Of a DNA stretch of 64,000 bases, positions 8,630 through 17,715 are shown piece after piece. This DNA is from CAZRAL01 sp964598005 (GTDB taxonomy: Bacteria; Pseudomonadota; Gammaproteobacteria; Burkholderiales; Usitatibacteraceae). The notes beneath the pieces were generated by a model, which did not search any database, had not been told where the DNA came from, and saw only the letters and a program-made list of their open reading frames with translations. Position 1 is the first letter of the stretch. Every line of letters starts with the position of its first letter. The stretch lies in the NCBI GenBank assembly GCA_964598005.1, contig CAZRAL010000003.1, positions 1-64,000 on the forward strand. Direction: 5' to 3'. The translations under genes were made by a program, and so were the position numbers.

Positions 8630-11338
8630 TCACGATTGATACTCCGTGAAGCTGTGGACAATGCCCGCAAAATCATGGGGCGGATGTTTCTCAAATCCAG
8701 CCTGATCGACGTAGACAAAGCGGTACGCCACGCCGTTTTCACTTGCGCTCGCGGCCGTTGCATCTTCGCACCACTGTTTGAGGCGGTTCATTTTCTGTTG
8801 GATATCCAGTTCGGCACGGCCCTTGGTTTCCACGATCCACACGCCTTCTTTTGTCTTGACGAAAAAATCCGGGATGTAATGCGACAGGTCGCCATCGGCT
8901 TTGACGTAGTCGATCTTGAAGCCCACGGCGAGGTAGTTTTTGGCAAAGCTCACGACATCGGGCGCGTCGTCAAGAAATTTGGCAAAGGCCAGTTCAAAGC
9001 CGCCCGCGTTCGGCTCGCCAACGATTTTGCTGAAGATCGATTTTTTCGCGGTCAGGTAGGGGCGATGATCGGTGCGAAAGGGCCGCGTATCGCGCAAATG
9101 GATGCGCCCGTCGATGCGGGCAACGCCACTATCGCGCACGGTCAGTGCGTTGATTGCTTTTTTGAAACTGTCGAACAGTATTTTTCCCGCTTCCGGCTCG
9201 GACAGGTTGCGTACGACCACCGGGTCTTCGAGGTCAACCTCTGTTACAAACAGGTGGGCGCGCAGGAATGTTTTTACCTTTCCGTACATGACATCGTAGC
9301 CGCCGACCAGTTTCATTTCCTTGAGCAACTGACGGGTGAAAAAACCAATGACCGAACGGAAATCAGCCGGGCCGGTACCCTCGAGATGCGTGATGTGATC
9401 GATTTCGCCGTCGAGCATGGATTTGAAGATGATGTCGCGTGTTTCCTCTGGTGTGAAGGGTTTGACGGGAAGTTTGCGGTTGCCAAAATTTGCGGGAGCC
9501 AGCGCTTCCAGTTCCGTGAATTCGCGGCTGAATCGGCGCGCCAGTTTGGGCAGCTCGATATCGAGTTCACCGATATTTTTTTCGCTGTTGGCGGTATCCA
9601 CTTCCACGACCAGCGAGTCTTGGCGCCCTGTGCCGGTGCCCATCGGCACGCGTTCGAACGTGACGCCTTCGCTCTGGATAGATTCGACAAAATCCATGAA
9701 GGCCGCGGTGCCCATGACTGAAACGGTCTCTGCCATGTCGCCACCGAAGTACATGCGGCGCAAGCCACGGCCCAGCGTTTGTTCAGGAAGGATGTTGGCT
9801 GGTGCGGAAAATTTGCGCAAGCCGACGATGGTGGTGACGTTGCGCACGTCCCAGCCTTCTTTCAGCATGAGGACAGAGACGATGGCTTTATACGGCGATT
9901 TCCACGAGTCGATTTCATTGGACTGCTTGCGCAGCAACGCCAGTTCCTCTTTGTTCTTGCCCGATGCCGCTTCGGAAATTTCGCCGTTGTTTTTGGTGTG
10001 GATGACCAGCACGGCCCCCTGAAGTTCAGGGCAGATTTTTTGCAGGTATTCGCCGACTTCGTCGCAGTTGCGCGTGTCATCGACCATGACAAACAGAACG
10101 GCTTTTTTGCCGAGGGTCTGGTGTTCCGCATATCTCTTGCGCCACTCTTCGATGCCGAGCTGCAGGTAGTCCCGATAGCGCTCGGCAAAAATGGCGCTCT
10201 GTTGTTCGATCAGCTGGCTGCGGCTGGCCATATCGGGCAATACAGGATGTTTGACCACGTTTTGATGAATCGCTTCCACCAGTGGATAGTCGGAAACCGT
10301 TTGCACAAAAATCGCGCCGTTGTTGTGGCGCGGCGTGGCGGTGACGTCGATTTGCAAGGCCAGTTTTTGATCTTTTTGCAGCATGCGGTGGTGGATATCC
10401 TGAATGCTTTTGAACCACGCCATTTTCGGGCCATTAATGTTGTGCGCTTCGTCGTTCAGAACGACGAGTTCGTCGATTTCACGAACGATTTCGCCCAGAT
10501 CGGTCCTGCTGTCGGTCGTTTTGCCAGCGGGTTTGGGGCCGAACGGGGACAAAAAATAATCGCGCAGGTCATCGTCCTCAAGCGAGGGCTCGTGAATATC
10601 GCCAAGGTAGACGCGGTGGATGTTGGTCAAAAACAGATTTCCGGTTTTTCGCACCACGCGAACATCATCCTGTATATGCAGCGCAAGCTGGAATTCGTCG
10701 CGCCAGTTGCGGCCTGCAAAGCCGTTGTCCGGCAGGATGGGATCGTTGAAGAAAATTTTGAGTCCATCAAAGTCGGCACGCAGGCGATCAAGGACGATGA
10801 TGTTTGGCGCAATCAGCAGAAAGTTGCGCGCCAGCGGTGAACCCGGCTCATAGGATTTGTGAAAAAAGCACCATGCAATAAGCAGCGAGAGCACTTTGGT
10901 TTTGCCCGCGCCGGTAGCCATTTTGATGACGTAGCGCGGCCAGTCCTCATCAAACATGTTGGCGGAGACTGCGCCAGACGCATCGAATCTGAGCAAATCG
11001 AATTTATCGCGTACGCGCTTGACGTCATGCAGCCAGATAACGGTTTCAACCGCTTCCCGTTGCGCAAAGTAGTAGTTGAACGGCGAGAGTACGCCGTCAG
11101 CCTGCTCGATCAAATGATCGGTATCAAACCACCAGTGCAATAAGGCCCGTGAGGTCGCGGAAGCGTCGGCATACCCCGCATCGCGCCACGCTTTCACTTC
11201 GTTGCGTATGCTGGCGACCAGCGGAGGGATCAGTTTTTCGTAAGCGGTTTGACGCAGGTCTTCGGCAGCGGGAAACCAGCGTTGCTCCGGCTGGAGCACG
11301 GCGTAGGGAGAGTTTGAAAATTCCGGGTGGAGGGCCAT
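8630..11338 (-). CDS. Type III restriction endonuclease subunit (Res), DEAH helicase-nuclease
   Basis: ATP-dependent motor and nuclease that, with Mod, cleaves DNA carrying unmethylated sites. The 902-residue protein shows Walker A ATGAGKT at 141-147, the Walker B/DEAH box VLNDEAHN with DEAH at 297-300, a helicase C-terminal region around VLMLKEGWDVRN and EQTLGRGLRRM (motif VI), and a C-terminal PD-(D/E)xK nuclease with IPDFF (D824), E837 and K839 in IVETKG. All catalytic motifs are intact. It starts 37 bases after liuD on the same strand and is followed after about 112 bases by the AlbA-type gene. Reading order is therefore res first and mod last, the opposite of the common mod-res order. 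Confidence 0.92.
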   Translation of the reverse strand: MALHPEFSNSPYAVLQPEQRWFPAAEDLRQTAYEKLIPPLVASIRNEVKAWRDAGYADASATSRALLHWWFDTDHLIEQADGVLSPFNYYFAQREAVETVIWLHDVKRVRDKFDLLRFDASGAVSANMFDEDWPRYVIKMATGAGKTKVLSLLIAWCFFHKSYEPGSPLARNFLLIAPNIIVLDRLRADFDGLKIFFNDPILPDNGFAGRNWRDEFQLALHIQDDVRVVRKTGNLFLTNIHRVYLGDIHEPSLEDDDLRDYFLSPFGPKPAGKTTDSRTDLGEIVREIDELVVLNDEAHNINGPKMAWFKSIQDIHHRMLQKDQKLALQIDVTATPRHNNGAIFVQTVSDYPLVEAIHQNVVKHPVLPDMASRSQLIEQQSAIFAERYRDYLQLGIEEWRKRYAEHQTLGKKAVLFVMVDDTRNCDEVGEYLQKICPELQGAVLVIHTKNNGEISEAASGKNKEELALLRKQSNEIDSWKSPYKAIVSVLMLKEGWDVRNVTTIVGLRKFSAPANILPEQTLGRGLRRMYFGGDMAETVSVMGTAAFMDFVESIQSEGVTFERVPMGTGTGRQDSLVVEVDTANSEKNIGELDIELPKLARRFSREFTELEALAPANFGNRKLPVKPFTPEETRDIIFKSMLDGEIDHITHLEGTGPADFRSVIGFFTRQLLKEMKLVGGYDVMYGKVKTFLRAHLFVTEVDLEDPVVVRNLSEPEAGKILFDSFKKAINALTVRDSGVARIDGRIHLRDTRPFRTDHRPYLTAKKSIFSKIVGEPNAGGFELAFAKFLDDAPDVVSFAKNYLAVGFKIDYVKADGDLSHYIPDFFVKTKEGVWIVETKGRAELDIQQKMNRLKQWCEDATAASASENGVAYRFVYVDQAGFEKHPPHDFAGIVHSFTEYQS

Positions 11339-11375
11339 AGGTTGATAAATTCAAGTCTGAAGGGCAGGCGGCCGC

Positions 11376-13358
11376 TTATTCCGCAAACGCAAACAACACG
11401 GCATCGGCGGGCACCATGTCGCCAGCCTGAAATGCGACGCGCTCGATCGCGCCTTCGCGGGGGCTGACGATGGTGTGCTCCATTTTCATGGCTTCCATGA
11501 TGATAAGCGGCTGACCTTTTTTAACGACATCGCCGGATTGGGCCATGACTTTCACCACCCGTCCCGGCATGAGGGCTGTGAGGCGGCCTTCGCTTGCGGT
11601 ATCGCTGCTTTCAAAATGAAAAGGGTCGAAGAGCATTAATTCCGTTCGGCCTGCTGTGGTCACGACGCTAAGCGCATCGCCTGATCGCACGACCGTTGCG
11701 GTCTGTTTGCTTTCACCCAGCTTGATTTCCAGGCTTCCATCGGAATGCAGCGACCATGCGAAAGCAAGCCGGGTTTGCTTATGTCGAAAGTAGCGCATGC
11801 CGTGTTCAATCTCGATATGGCATTCGATGGGCTCATCTTGTCCATCGACCTTGAATTCAATTAATCGCGACGCGGCGCTATTCAGTCGCCAGCCCTCGCG
11901 AGTGGACCACAGGTCACCATCGATCATGGCCATTTCATCAGCCAGCACGCGGCTGCAGGCGGCCGCCAGCGTAAAGTCGTTGATGGGTGGAAGAGCGAGT
12001 AATGCTGTTTTGTGCTGGGCAATGAAGCCGGTATCCGTTTCACCAGCAAGGTAGGCAGGATGCTGCACGAGTGTCTGCAGAAAACCAAGATTGGTTTTTA
12101 CGCCGATGACGGCCGTGGTAGCCAGCGCCTGCTGCATGCGGCGAGTCGCTTCAAGGCGATCACTTCCCCATGCGATCAGTTTGGCGACCATGGGGTCGTA
12201 AAAAACGCTGATTTCATCGCCTGCAACCACGCCGGTATCCAGGCGGATATCCCCGTCCGTTTCAGGGGGAATGGCAAAGGCTTGCAAGCGCCCGGTTTCC
12301 GGCAGGAAGTCATTGCCTGGATTTTCCGCGCAAATGCGCACTTCAATGGCGTGGCCGCTGCGTGTGATGTCGGCTTGTGCCAAGGGCAGCGGCTCGCCCG
12401 AGGCTACGCGCAATTGCCATTCCACCAAATCTTCACCGGTAATCATTTCGGTGATGGGGTGCTCGACCTGTAGCCGGGTATTCATTTCCATAAAAAAGAA
12501 TTCGCGGTTTTCACCGGCGATGAATTCGATGGTGCCGGCACCGCGATAACGAATGGCGCGCGCAGCAGCCACCGCCGCTTCGCCCATTTTTTCGCGCATG
12601 CCATCGTCGAGGGCATCGAGATAAGGGGAGGGCGTTTCTTCGAGTATTTTTTGATGCCGGCGCTGGATCGAGCATTCACGTTCAAACAGGTGCACATAAT
12701 TGCCGTGGGTGTCGCCGAAAACCTGAAACTCAATGTGATGCGGGCCTTGCACAAAACGTTCGATGAGGACGTCTTCATCGCCAAAAGCGTTTTTGGCTTC
12801 GCGTTTCGCGGCCTCCAGTTGCGCCATGAAATCGGTTGCTTTTTCAACTAGCCGCATGCCTTTACCGCCGCCGCCCGCTACGGCTTTGATGAGCTGCGGG
12901 TAGCCGACTTTTTTCGATTGTTCGGCAAGAAACGCCGGATCCTGGTTGCCGCCGTGATAACCGGGAACAACGGGCACCCCGGCTTTTTCCATCAGCGCTT
13001 TGGCTGCACTTTTGGAGCCCATTTTCTCGATGGCGTCCGCAGTGGGGCCGATAAATACGATTCCAGCCTGTTCGCAGGCCGTGGCGAACTGTTCGTTTTC
13101 GGAGAGGAAACCATAACCCGGATGGATTGCCTGCGCACCCGATTGTTTGGCTGTGGCAATGATGGCGTCCTGTCGAAGATAAGAGTCCACCGGGCGTGGG
13201 CCGCCGATCAGATAGGCTTCGTCAGCCTGTCGAACATGCTGGGCGTTGCCATCGACTTCGGAGTAGACAGCAACGGTGCGTATGCCCAGACGTCGACAGG
13301 TGCGGATGATGCGGCAGGCGATTTCGCCGCGATTGGCGATCAGGATTTTATTGAACAT
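11376..13358 (-). CDS. liuD: Methylcrotonyl-CoA carboxylase alpha subunit (biotin carboxylase/BCCP)
   Basis: Carboxylates the biotin arm and presents it to the beta subunit, which converts 3-methylcrotonyl-CoA to 3-methylglutaconyl-CoA in leucine breakdown. The 660-residue protein begins with the biotin carboxylase signature MFNKILIANRGEIACRI, continues through an ATP-grasp region (GGGGKGMR near 167-174), and ends with the biotinyl domain EAMKMEH, in which K625 is the biotinylated lysine. Acetyl- and propionyl-CoA carboxylase alpha chains look similar; the neighbours liuC and liuB decide for the methylcrotonyl enzyme. It lies 31 bases after liuC. It is the last liu gene here, and res follows almost directly. 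Confidence 0.9.
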   Translation of the reverse strand: MFNKILIANRGEIACRIIRTCRRLGIRTVAVYSEVDGNAQHVRQADEAYLIGGPRPVDSYLRQDAIIATAKQSGAQAIHPGYGFLSENEQFATACEQAGIVFIGPTADAIEKMGSKSAAKALMEKAGVPVVPGYHGGNQDPAFLAEQSKKVGYPQLIKAVAGGGGKGMRLVEKATDFMAQLEAAKREAKNAFGDEDVLIERFVQGPHHIEFQVFGDTHGNYVHLFERECSIQRRHQKILEETPSPYLDALDDGMREKMGEAAVAAARAIRYRGAGTIEFIAGENREFFFMEMNTRLQVEHPITEMITGEDLVEWQLRVASGEPLPLAQADITRSGHAIEVRICAENPGNDFLPETGRLQAFAIPPETDGDIRLDTGVVAGDEISVFYDPMVAKLIAWGSDRLEATRRMQQALATTAVIGVKTNLGFLQTLVQHPAYLAGETDTGFIAQHKTALLALPPINDFTLAAACSRVLADEMAMIDGDLWSTREGWRLNSAASRLIEFKVDGQDEPIECHIEIEHGMRYFRHKQTRLAFAWSLHSDGSLEIKLGESKQTATVVRSGDALSVVTTAGRTELMLFDPFHFESSDTASEGRLTALMPGRVVKVMAQSGDVVKKGQPLIIMEAMKMEHTIVSPREGAIERVAFQAGDMVPADAVLFAFAE

Positions 13359-13389
13359 TTTTAATCCGAAGATAACAATGAAATGGGTT

Positions 13390-14175
13390 TTACCGGGCGA
13401 ACCAACTGGGTTTACGTTTTTCCAGAAAAGCGCTGACGCCTTCGCGCCCTTCTGCGCTGGCGCGAACGCGCGCGATGCGTTGCGCTGTTTCAGTGATGGG
13501 GTGTTCGTCTATCGGTCGATTGGCTACGGCTGCGATCAATCGCTTGCTTTCAGTGATGGCGGCTGGGCTGCATGAGAGCAGGGCATGGGTCCATTCCGTG
13601 ATTGTGGCGTCCATTGCATTTTCATCGGCAGCCAATTCGTGCAGCAGTCCCAGACGGTGCGCCTCCACGGCGTTGAAACGTTCACCGGTCAAAAAATAGC
13701 GCTGGGCGCTGCGTTGCCCGATGGCGGCAATGACATAGGGGGAGATCACGGCGGGAATCAAACCCAGACGCACCTCGGAAAGCGCAAAGATCGCCTGAGG
13801 TGTGCCTACCGCCATGTCGCAGCAGGCGACCAGACCCACACCGCCACCATAGGCTGCGCCCTGTACGCGGGCAATGGTCGGTTTGCTCAAGCCATGCAGC
13901 GTGCGCATTAGTTCGGCCAGGCCCATCGCATCGCGGAAATTTTCTGCTTCCGAATACGCTGCCATGCGCTTCATCCAGTTGAGATCGGCGCCAGCGGAAA
14001 AAGATGACCCTGCTGCTGAAAGGATGACGATACGTACGGCGGGGTTGGCGTCCAGTTCCTTTAATGTAGCGGTCAGGTGGGCGATGAGCGTATCGTCAAA
14101 TGCGTTGTGCTTGTCGGGGTTGTTGAGGGTGATGGTGCTGACGGGGCCGTGGGTTTGGGTCAGGATATGGGTCAT
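13390..14175 (-). CDS. liuC: Enoyl-CoA hydratase family; probable methylglutaconyl-CoA hydratase
   Basis: Hydrates 3-methylglutaconyl-CoA to HMG-CoA in leucine catabolism. The 261-residue crotonase-fold protein carries the oxyanion-hole segment SFSAGADLNWM (about residues 58-68) and GAAYGGGVGLVACCDMA (about 105-121). Family length is normal. It is assigned by position between the two methylcrotonyl-CoA carboxylase subunit genes; sequence alone would give only an enoyl-CoA hydratase. Its ATG overlaps the TGA of the upstream DUF559 gene (ATGA), implying translational coupling to that unrelated frame. Confidence 0.88.
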   Translation of the reverse strand: MTHILTQTHGPVSTITLNNPDKHNAFDDTLIAHLTATLKELDANPAVRIVILSAAGSSFSAGADLNWMKRMAAYSEAENFRDAMGLAELMRTLHGLSKPTIARVQGAAYGGGVGLVACCDMAVGTPQAIFALSEVRLGLIPAVISPYVIAAIGQRSAQRYFLTGERFNAVEAHRLGLLHELAADENAMDATITEWTHALLSCSPAAITESKRLIAAVANRPIDEHPITETAQRIARVRASAEGREGVSAFLEKRKPSWFAR

Positions 14176-14567
14176 GGATTTACCTTCCCATTACGGAAAA
14201 AGGTGATAGTAGGGGAGGGCAGAGCATGGACGAACCGATGAATCTCGTTAAGCGTTGCTTCTGTTTCCAGCAAAATCTGCAGATTGTTGAATCGAAGTAC
14301 GGTATAGCCTTTTGATTCAAGAAACTGGGTGCGCCGATCATCGTATGTTTTTTTCTCTTGGTGTTGACTGCCATCCACCTCTATAACCAGTTGGACAGCG
14401 GACGCAAGAAAATCGACGATAAAATTTCCGATGGGGCGTTGCCGATAAAACTGTATGCCGTTGATTTGTTTTCCCCGCAGCCGATGCCAGAGTGTTTGCT
14501 CGGCTTCAGTCATGCCTGAACGAAGGTGGCGGGACTGCTCTTTCAGGCTGGGAACATACTTCAGCAT
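14172..14567 (-). CDS. DUF559 family protein (Vsr-like endonuclease fold)
   Basis: A 131-residue protein with the DUF559 pattern: LRSGMTEAEQTLWHRLRGKQ near the start, then FYRQRPIGNFIVDFLA and LVIEVDGSQHQ, ending in the region GYTVLRFNN. This fold resembles very-short-patch-repair and restriction nucleases (the FIVDF..EVDG residues are the putative metal-binding centre), but activity for this family is unproven. It is unrelated to leucine catabolism yet sits inside the liu operon. Its start codon lies at the edge of a 105-bp palindrome whose purine tract forms its only visible ribosome-binding region, and its stop overlaps the liuC start. It looks like an insertion that kept the operon readable. 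Confidence 0.85.
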   Translation of the reverse strand: MLKYVPSLKEQSRHLRSGMTEAEQTLWHRLRGKQINGIQFYRQRPIGNFIVDFLASAVQLVIEVDGSQHQEKKTYDDRRTQFLESKGYTVLRFNNLQILLETEATLNEIHRFVHALPSPTITFFRNGKVNP

Positions 14568-14670
14568 TCACAATCCCCCCTCCCCCCCTTTTTCAAAGGG
14601 GGGTATGGCGCATACCACCTTGCATTTTGTAACCCCCCTTTGAAAAAGGGGGGGAGGGGGGATTGTGAAT
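14566..14670. repeat. Long near-perfect palindrome (38-bp arms) between liuB and the DUF559 gene
   Basis: Arms 14566-14603 and 14633-14670 are exact reverse complements, containing runs of C and G around CTTTTTCAAAG, separated by 29 bases that include the smaller palindrome GGTATGGCGCATACC (partly in the arm). The outer end carries attcacaatcccc / ggggattgtgaat. On the minus strand the GGAGGGGGG tract ends eight bases before the DUF559 ATG. Related G/C-tract palindromes occur inside the family B elements at 2569, 29649 and 32088. Confidence 0.85.
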
Positions 14671-14735
14671 GGTTAAATGAGACATTCATTGCTAATTTAT
14701 TGCTTGCTTCACTTTTAAAAATGGAATGACACATA

Positions 14736-16352
14736 TCACATCCTGAACACACCATAATCCGTCTTTTCAATCGGCGCATTCATGGCCGCTGAAAGCCCCA
14801 GACCCAGCACCATGCGTGTGTCTTTGGGGTCGATCACCCCGTCATCCCACAGGCGTGCAGTGGCATAGTATGGATTACCCTGATCCTCATATTGCTTGCG
14901 GATGGGGGCCTTGAAAGCCTCTTCCTCATCCTTGCTCCATTGCCCCTTCTTGGCTTCGATGCCATCGCGTTTGACTGTGGCCAATACCGAAGCGGCTTGT
15001 TCACCACCCATCACTGAAATGCGCGCATTGGGCCACATCCATAGAAAACGCGGATTGAACGCGCGGCCGCACATGCCGTAGTTGCCCGCACCAAAACTGC
15101 CGCCGATTACCACGGTGAATTTGGGCACTTGTGCGCACGATACGGCCATCACCATCTTCGCGCCATCCTTGGCAATGCCGCCAGTCTCGTATTTTTTGCC
15201 GACCATGAAGCCGGTGATGTTTTGCAGAAATACCAGTGGAATGCGGCGCTGGTTACACAGCTCGATGAAGTGCGCCCCTTTCAAGGCCGATTCGGAAAAC
15301 AGAATGCCGTTGTTGGCGACGATGCCAACCGGAAATCCCCAGATCTGCGCGAAACCACAGACCAGCGTGGCGCCGTACAGTGCCTTGAATTCATGGAAAT
15401 CGGAATCATCGACAATGCGCGCGATGACTTCGCGAATATCAAAGGGCTGGCGGGTATCTTTTGGGATGACACCGTATAGTTCTTCAGCGGCATAGCGAGG
15501 TTCCGCCACCATCTGCATGGTGACAGGAACATTTTTTTTACGATTCAAGTGGCGCACGATTTCACGCGCGATACCCAATGCGTGCTTGTCATTCTCGGCC
15601 AAATGGTCAGTTACGCCCGAGGTGCGGCTATGCACATCGCCGCCGCCTAGTTCTTCAGCCGTGACCACTTCGCCGGTGGCGGCTTTCACCAATGGCGGGC
15701 CGCCGAGAAAAATCGTGCCCTGATTCTTGACGATGATCGATTCATCGCACATCGCCGGTACATAAGCCCCGCCCGCGGTGCACGAGCCCATGACGCAGGC
15801 TACCTGGGGGATGCCCTTGGCCGACAGGTTGGCCTGATTGTAGAAGATGCGGCCGAAATGCTCCTTGTCCGGAAACACTTCATCCTGCAACGGGAGAAAT
15901 GCGCCGCCGGAATCGACCAAATAGACGCAAGGCAGGTTGTTATGCAAAGCGATCTCCTGCGCGCGCAGGTGCTTTTTCACCGTCATGGGATAGTAGGTGC
16001 CGCCTTTAACCGTGGCGTCGTTGGCTACGATCATGCACTCTGTACCCTCGACCCGGCCGATGCCGGTGATGATGCCGGCCGCGGGCGCATCGTTTCCCTC
16101 AGGGCCATACATTCCCCAAGCGGCCAGTGGCGAAAGTTCAAGAAAGGGCGAACCCGGATCGAGTAGGGCCTTGACGCGGTCGCGCGGCAGCAACTTGCCT
16201 CGTGCGACATGCTTGGCATTGGCTTCCTGGCCGCCACCCTCGACGACTTTGCGGGAGCGGTTAGTCAGCTCCTCAACCAGCGTACGCATCTGCGCGGCAT
16301 TGGCAATGAAAGCAGGTGACGATAGGTCGAGTTTCGATTTAAGTTGAGCCAT
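14736..16352 (-). CDS. liuB: Methylcrotonyl-CoA carboxylase beta subunit (carboxyltransferase)
   Basis: Transfers the carboxyl group from carboxybiotin to 3-methylcrotonyl-CoA. The 538-residue protein has the carboxyltransferase layout: GKLLPRDRVKALLDPGSPFLELS near the start, the CoA-binding glycine-rich loop DSGGAFLPLQ and CTAGGAYVPAM in the first half, and FLQNITGFMVG and GGSFGAGNYGMCGRAFNPRF in the second. These features and the length fit the methylcrotonyl-CoA carboxylase beta branch rather than the propionyl branch. It is the first liu gene in reading order here; liuA, liuE and liuR are not in the window. The 168-base gap to the DUF559 gene is mostly the palindrome. Confidence 0.93.
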   Translation of the reverse strand: MAQLKSKLDLSSPAFIANAAQMRTLVEELTNRSRKVVEGGGQEANAKHVARGKLLPRDRVKALLDPGSPFLELSPLAAWGMYGPEGNDAPAAGIITGIGRVEGTECMIVANDATVKGGTYYPMTVKKHLRAQEIALHNNLPCVYLVDSGGAFLPLQDEVFPDKEHFGRIFYNQANLSAKGIPQVACVMGSCTAGGAYVPAMCDESIIVKNQGTIFLGGPPLVKAATGEVVTAEELGGGDVHSRTSGVTDHLAENDKHALGIAREIVRHLNRKKNVPVTMQMVAEPRYAAEELYGVIPKDTRQPFDIREVIARIVDDSDFHEFKALYGATLVCGFAQIWGFPVGIVANNGILFSESALKGAHFIELCNQRRIPLVFLQNITGFMVGKKYETGGIAKDGAKMVMAVSCAQVPKFTVVIGGSFGAGNYGMCGRAFNPRFLWMWPNARISVMGGEQAASVLATVKRDGIEAKKGQWSKDEEEAFKAPIRKQYEDQGNPYYATARLWDDGVIDPKDTRMVLGLGLSAAMNAPIEKTDYGVFRM

Positions 16353-16461
16353 GGGGTATGTTGTGTTTTTTGTAAAAATACTATCTTTTATTCAGCACCC
16401 GATCATAAAGCCTTTTTTCAGGTAGCGGGTTTTTGCAAAGGCAAAAACAAGCGTGTTTAAC

Positions 16462-17289
16462 TTAACGGCCTTTGTTAAAGTTAAAACAATGGGCAGGCTC
16501 TGGGAATTTACCACTGCGTACTTCCGTCGCATATTGTTCAACAGCTTGCTGTATTTGCATGCCGATATCAGCATAACGTTTGGCAAATTTCGGTTTGAAA
16601 TCGGGAAACAGGCCAAGAATATCTTCGGTGACCAGCACCTGCCCATCGCAGGCAGGCGATGCGCCGATGCCGATAGTTGGAATGGTTAGCGACTCCGTAA
16701 TCGCCCGGGCTACCGGTTCGAGTGTGCCTTCGATCACCATAGAAAATGCGCCAGCATTTTCAAGTTGCTTGGCGATAGTTGTCCATTTTTTTACGGCATC
16801 ATCTTCCTTGCCTTGCGCCTTGAAGCCGCCCATCACGTTGACATGTTGCGGCATCAATCCAATATGGGCCATTACCGGAATGCCCCGGGAGGAAAGAAAG
16901 GCAACGGTTTCGGCCATTTCCGCTCCGCCCTCAAGCTTGATAGCCTGTGCACCGGATTGCGCCAGCGCCATTGCTGCGTTACGGTAGGCCTGTTGCGGTG
17001 ACTCCTGGTAGCTGCCAAACGGCATGTCGAGGATAACGCACGTCCGGGCGGAACCGCGCATGACGGCCCGCGTGTGTTCGATCATCATGTCCAGCGTTAC
17101 GGCCAGCGTGGAATCCATGCCGTATACCACCATGCCCAGCGAATCGCCGACCAGTAAAATATCGCAATAAGGGTCAAGCAAGTGCGCCATCGGTTTAGTG
17201 TATGCCGTCAATACGACAATTTTGCCCGGCCCTTTCATCGACCGAATATCAGGTATGGAAATGCGTTTTTGAATGGAATGGGCGCTCAT
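16462..17289 (-). CDS. panB: 3-methyl-2-oxobutanoate hydroxymethyltransferase (ketopantoate hydroxymethyltransferase)
   Basis: Adds a one-carbon unit from methylenetetrahydrofolate to 2-oxoisovalerate, the first committed step to pantothenate and CoA. The 275-residue protein carries the family signatures VLTAYTKPMAHLLD, the Mg-binding LVGDSLGMVVYG (residues about 46-57), AQAIKLEGG, and PVMAHIGLMPQ. The end IGIGASPACDGQVLV is also typical. PanC is not adjacent. The gap to liuB (16353-16461) holds a small GTTTTTGC..GCAAAAAC inverted repeat and is otherwise featureless. Confidence 0.95.
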   Translation of the reverse strand: MSAHSIQKRISIPDIRSMKGPGKIVVLTAYTKPMAHLLDPYCDILLVGDSLGMVVYGMDSTLAVTLDMMIEHTRAVMRGSARTCVILDMPFGSYQESPQQAYRNAAMALAQSGAQAIKLEGGAEMAETVAFLSSRGIPVMAHIGLMPQHVNVMGGFKAQGKEDDAVKKWTTIAKQLENAGAFSMVIEGTLEPVARAITESLTIPTIGIGASPACDGQVLVTEDILGLFPDFKPKFAKRYADIGMQIQQAVEQYATEVRSGKFPEPAHCFNFNKGR

Positions 17290-17352
17290 AAGGGAGGGTG
17301 TTCTAAAGTTCCAAGACAGGTATTATCCGGTTTTCTTTGAAGGAGGTGGCGG

Positions 17353-17706
17353 ATGATGTCGATTTTACTTCGCTGGCTGTTAAATGCCTTGGCGTTGATG
17401 CTGGTGGCGTATCTTTATTCGGGAGTACAGGTTGCCGGTCTATTTCCGGCATTGATCGCGGCGCTGGTACTCGGGCTAGTCAATGCATTGATTCGTCCTA
17501 TTCTTATTGTTTTGACCTTGCCTGTTACGGTGTTGACGTTGGGGCTGTTTATTTTTGTTATTAACGCTTTATTGTTCTGGTTTGTGGCTGAAATCATCAA
17601 GGGGTTTAATGTAAGCGGCTTTATAGCAGCCTTGATTGGGTCACTGATGTATAGCGTGATTACTTTGATTACCAGCTGGTTGATTACCGGCGATAAAAGT
17701 CGCTGA
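17353..17706 (+). CDS. Phage holin-4-2-like small membrane protein (YvlD type)
   Basis: A 117-residue, strongly hydrophobic protein with about four membrane segments. The GLVNALIRPILIVLTLPVTVLTLG stretch (shortened here as NALIRPILIVLTLPVT) is the hallmark of the Phage_holin_4_2/YvlD family. It is a chromosomal relative, not evidence for a prophage; its role is unknown. AGGAGG at 17341-17346 precedes two adjacent ATG codons at 17353 and 17356. It is divergent from panB. A family A element follows ten bases after its stop. Confidence 0.85.
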   Translation: MMSILLRWLLNALALMLVAYLYSGVQVAGLFPALIAALVLGLVNALIRPILIVLTLPVTVLTLGLFIFVINALLFWFVAEIIKGFNVSGFIAALIGSLMYSVITLITSWLITGDKSR

Positions 17707-17715
17707 TTTTCCACC

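Noticed and set aside
8588..9721. Long plus-strand open frame (377 codons) opposite res, and a similar one at 9779-10840
   Set aside because: Antisense to a protein with intact helicase and nuclease motifs; the translations have no recognisable domain and follow codon-position bias of the real gene.
16429..16448. Small inverted repeat GTTTTTGC..GCAAAAAC after panB
   Set aside because: Only 8-bp AT-rich arms and no proper T tract on the panB strand; too weak to call a terminator.
17353..17706. Holin-like gene as evidence for a prophage
   Set aside because: The family is widespread as a chromosomal membrane protein and no phage genes are adjacent.
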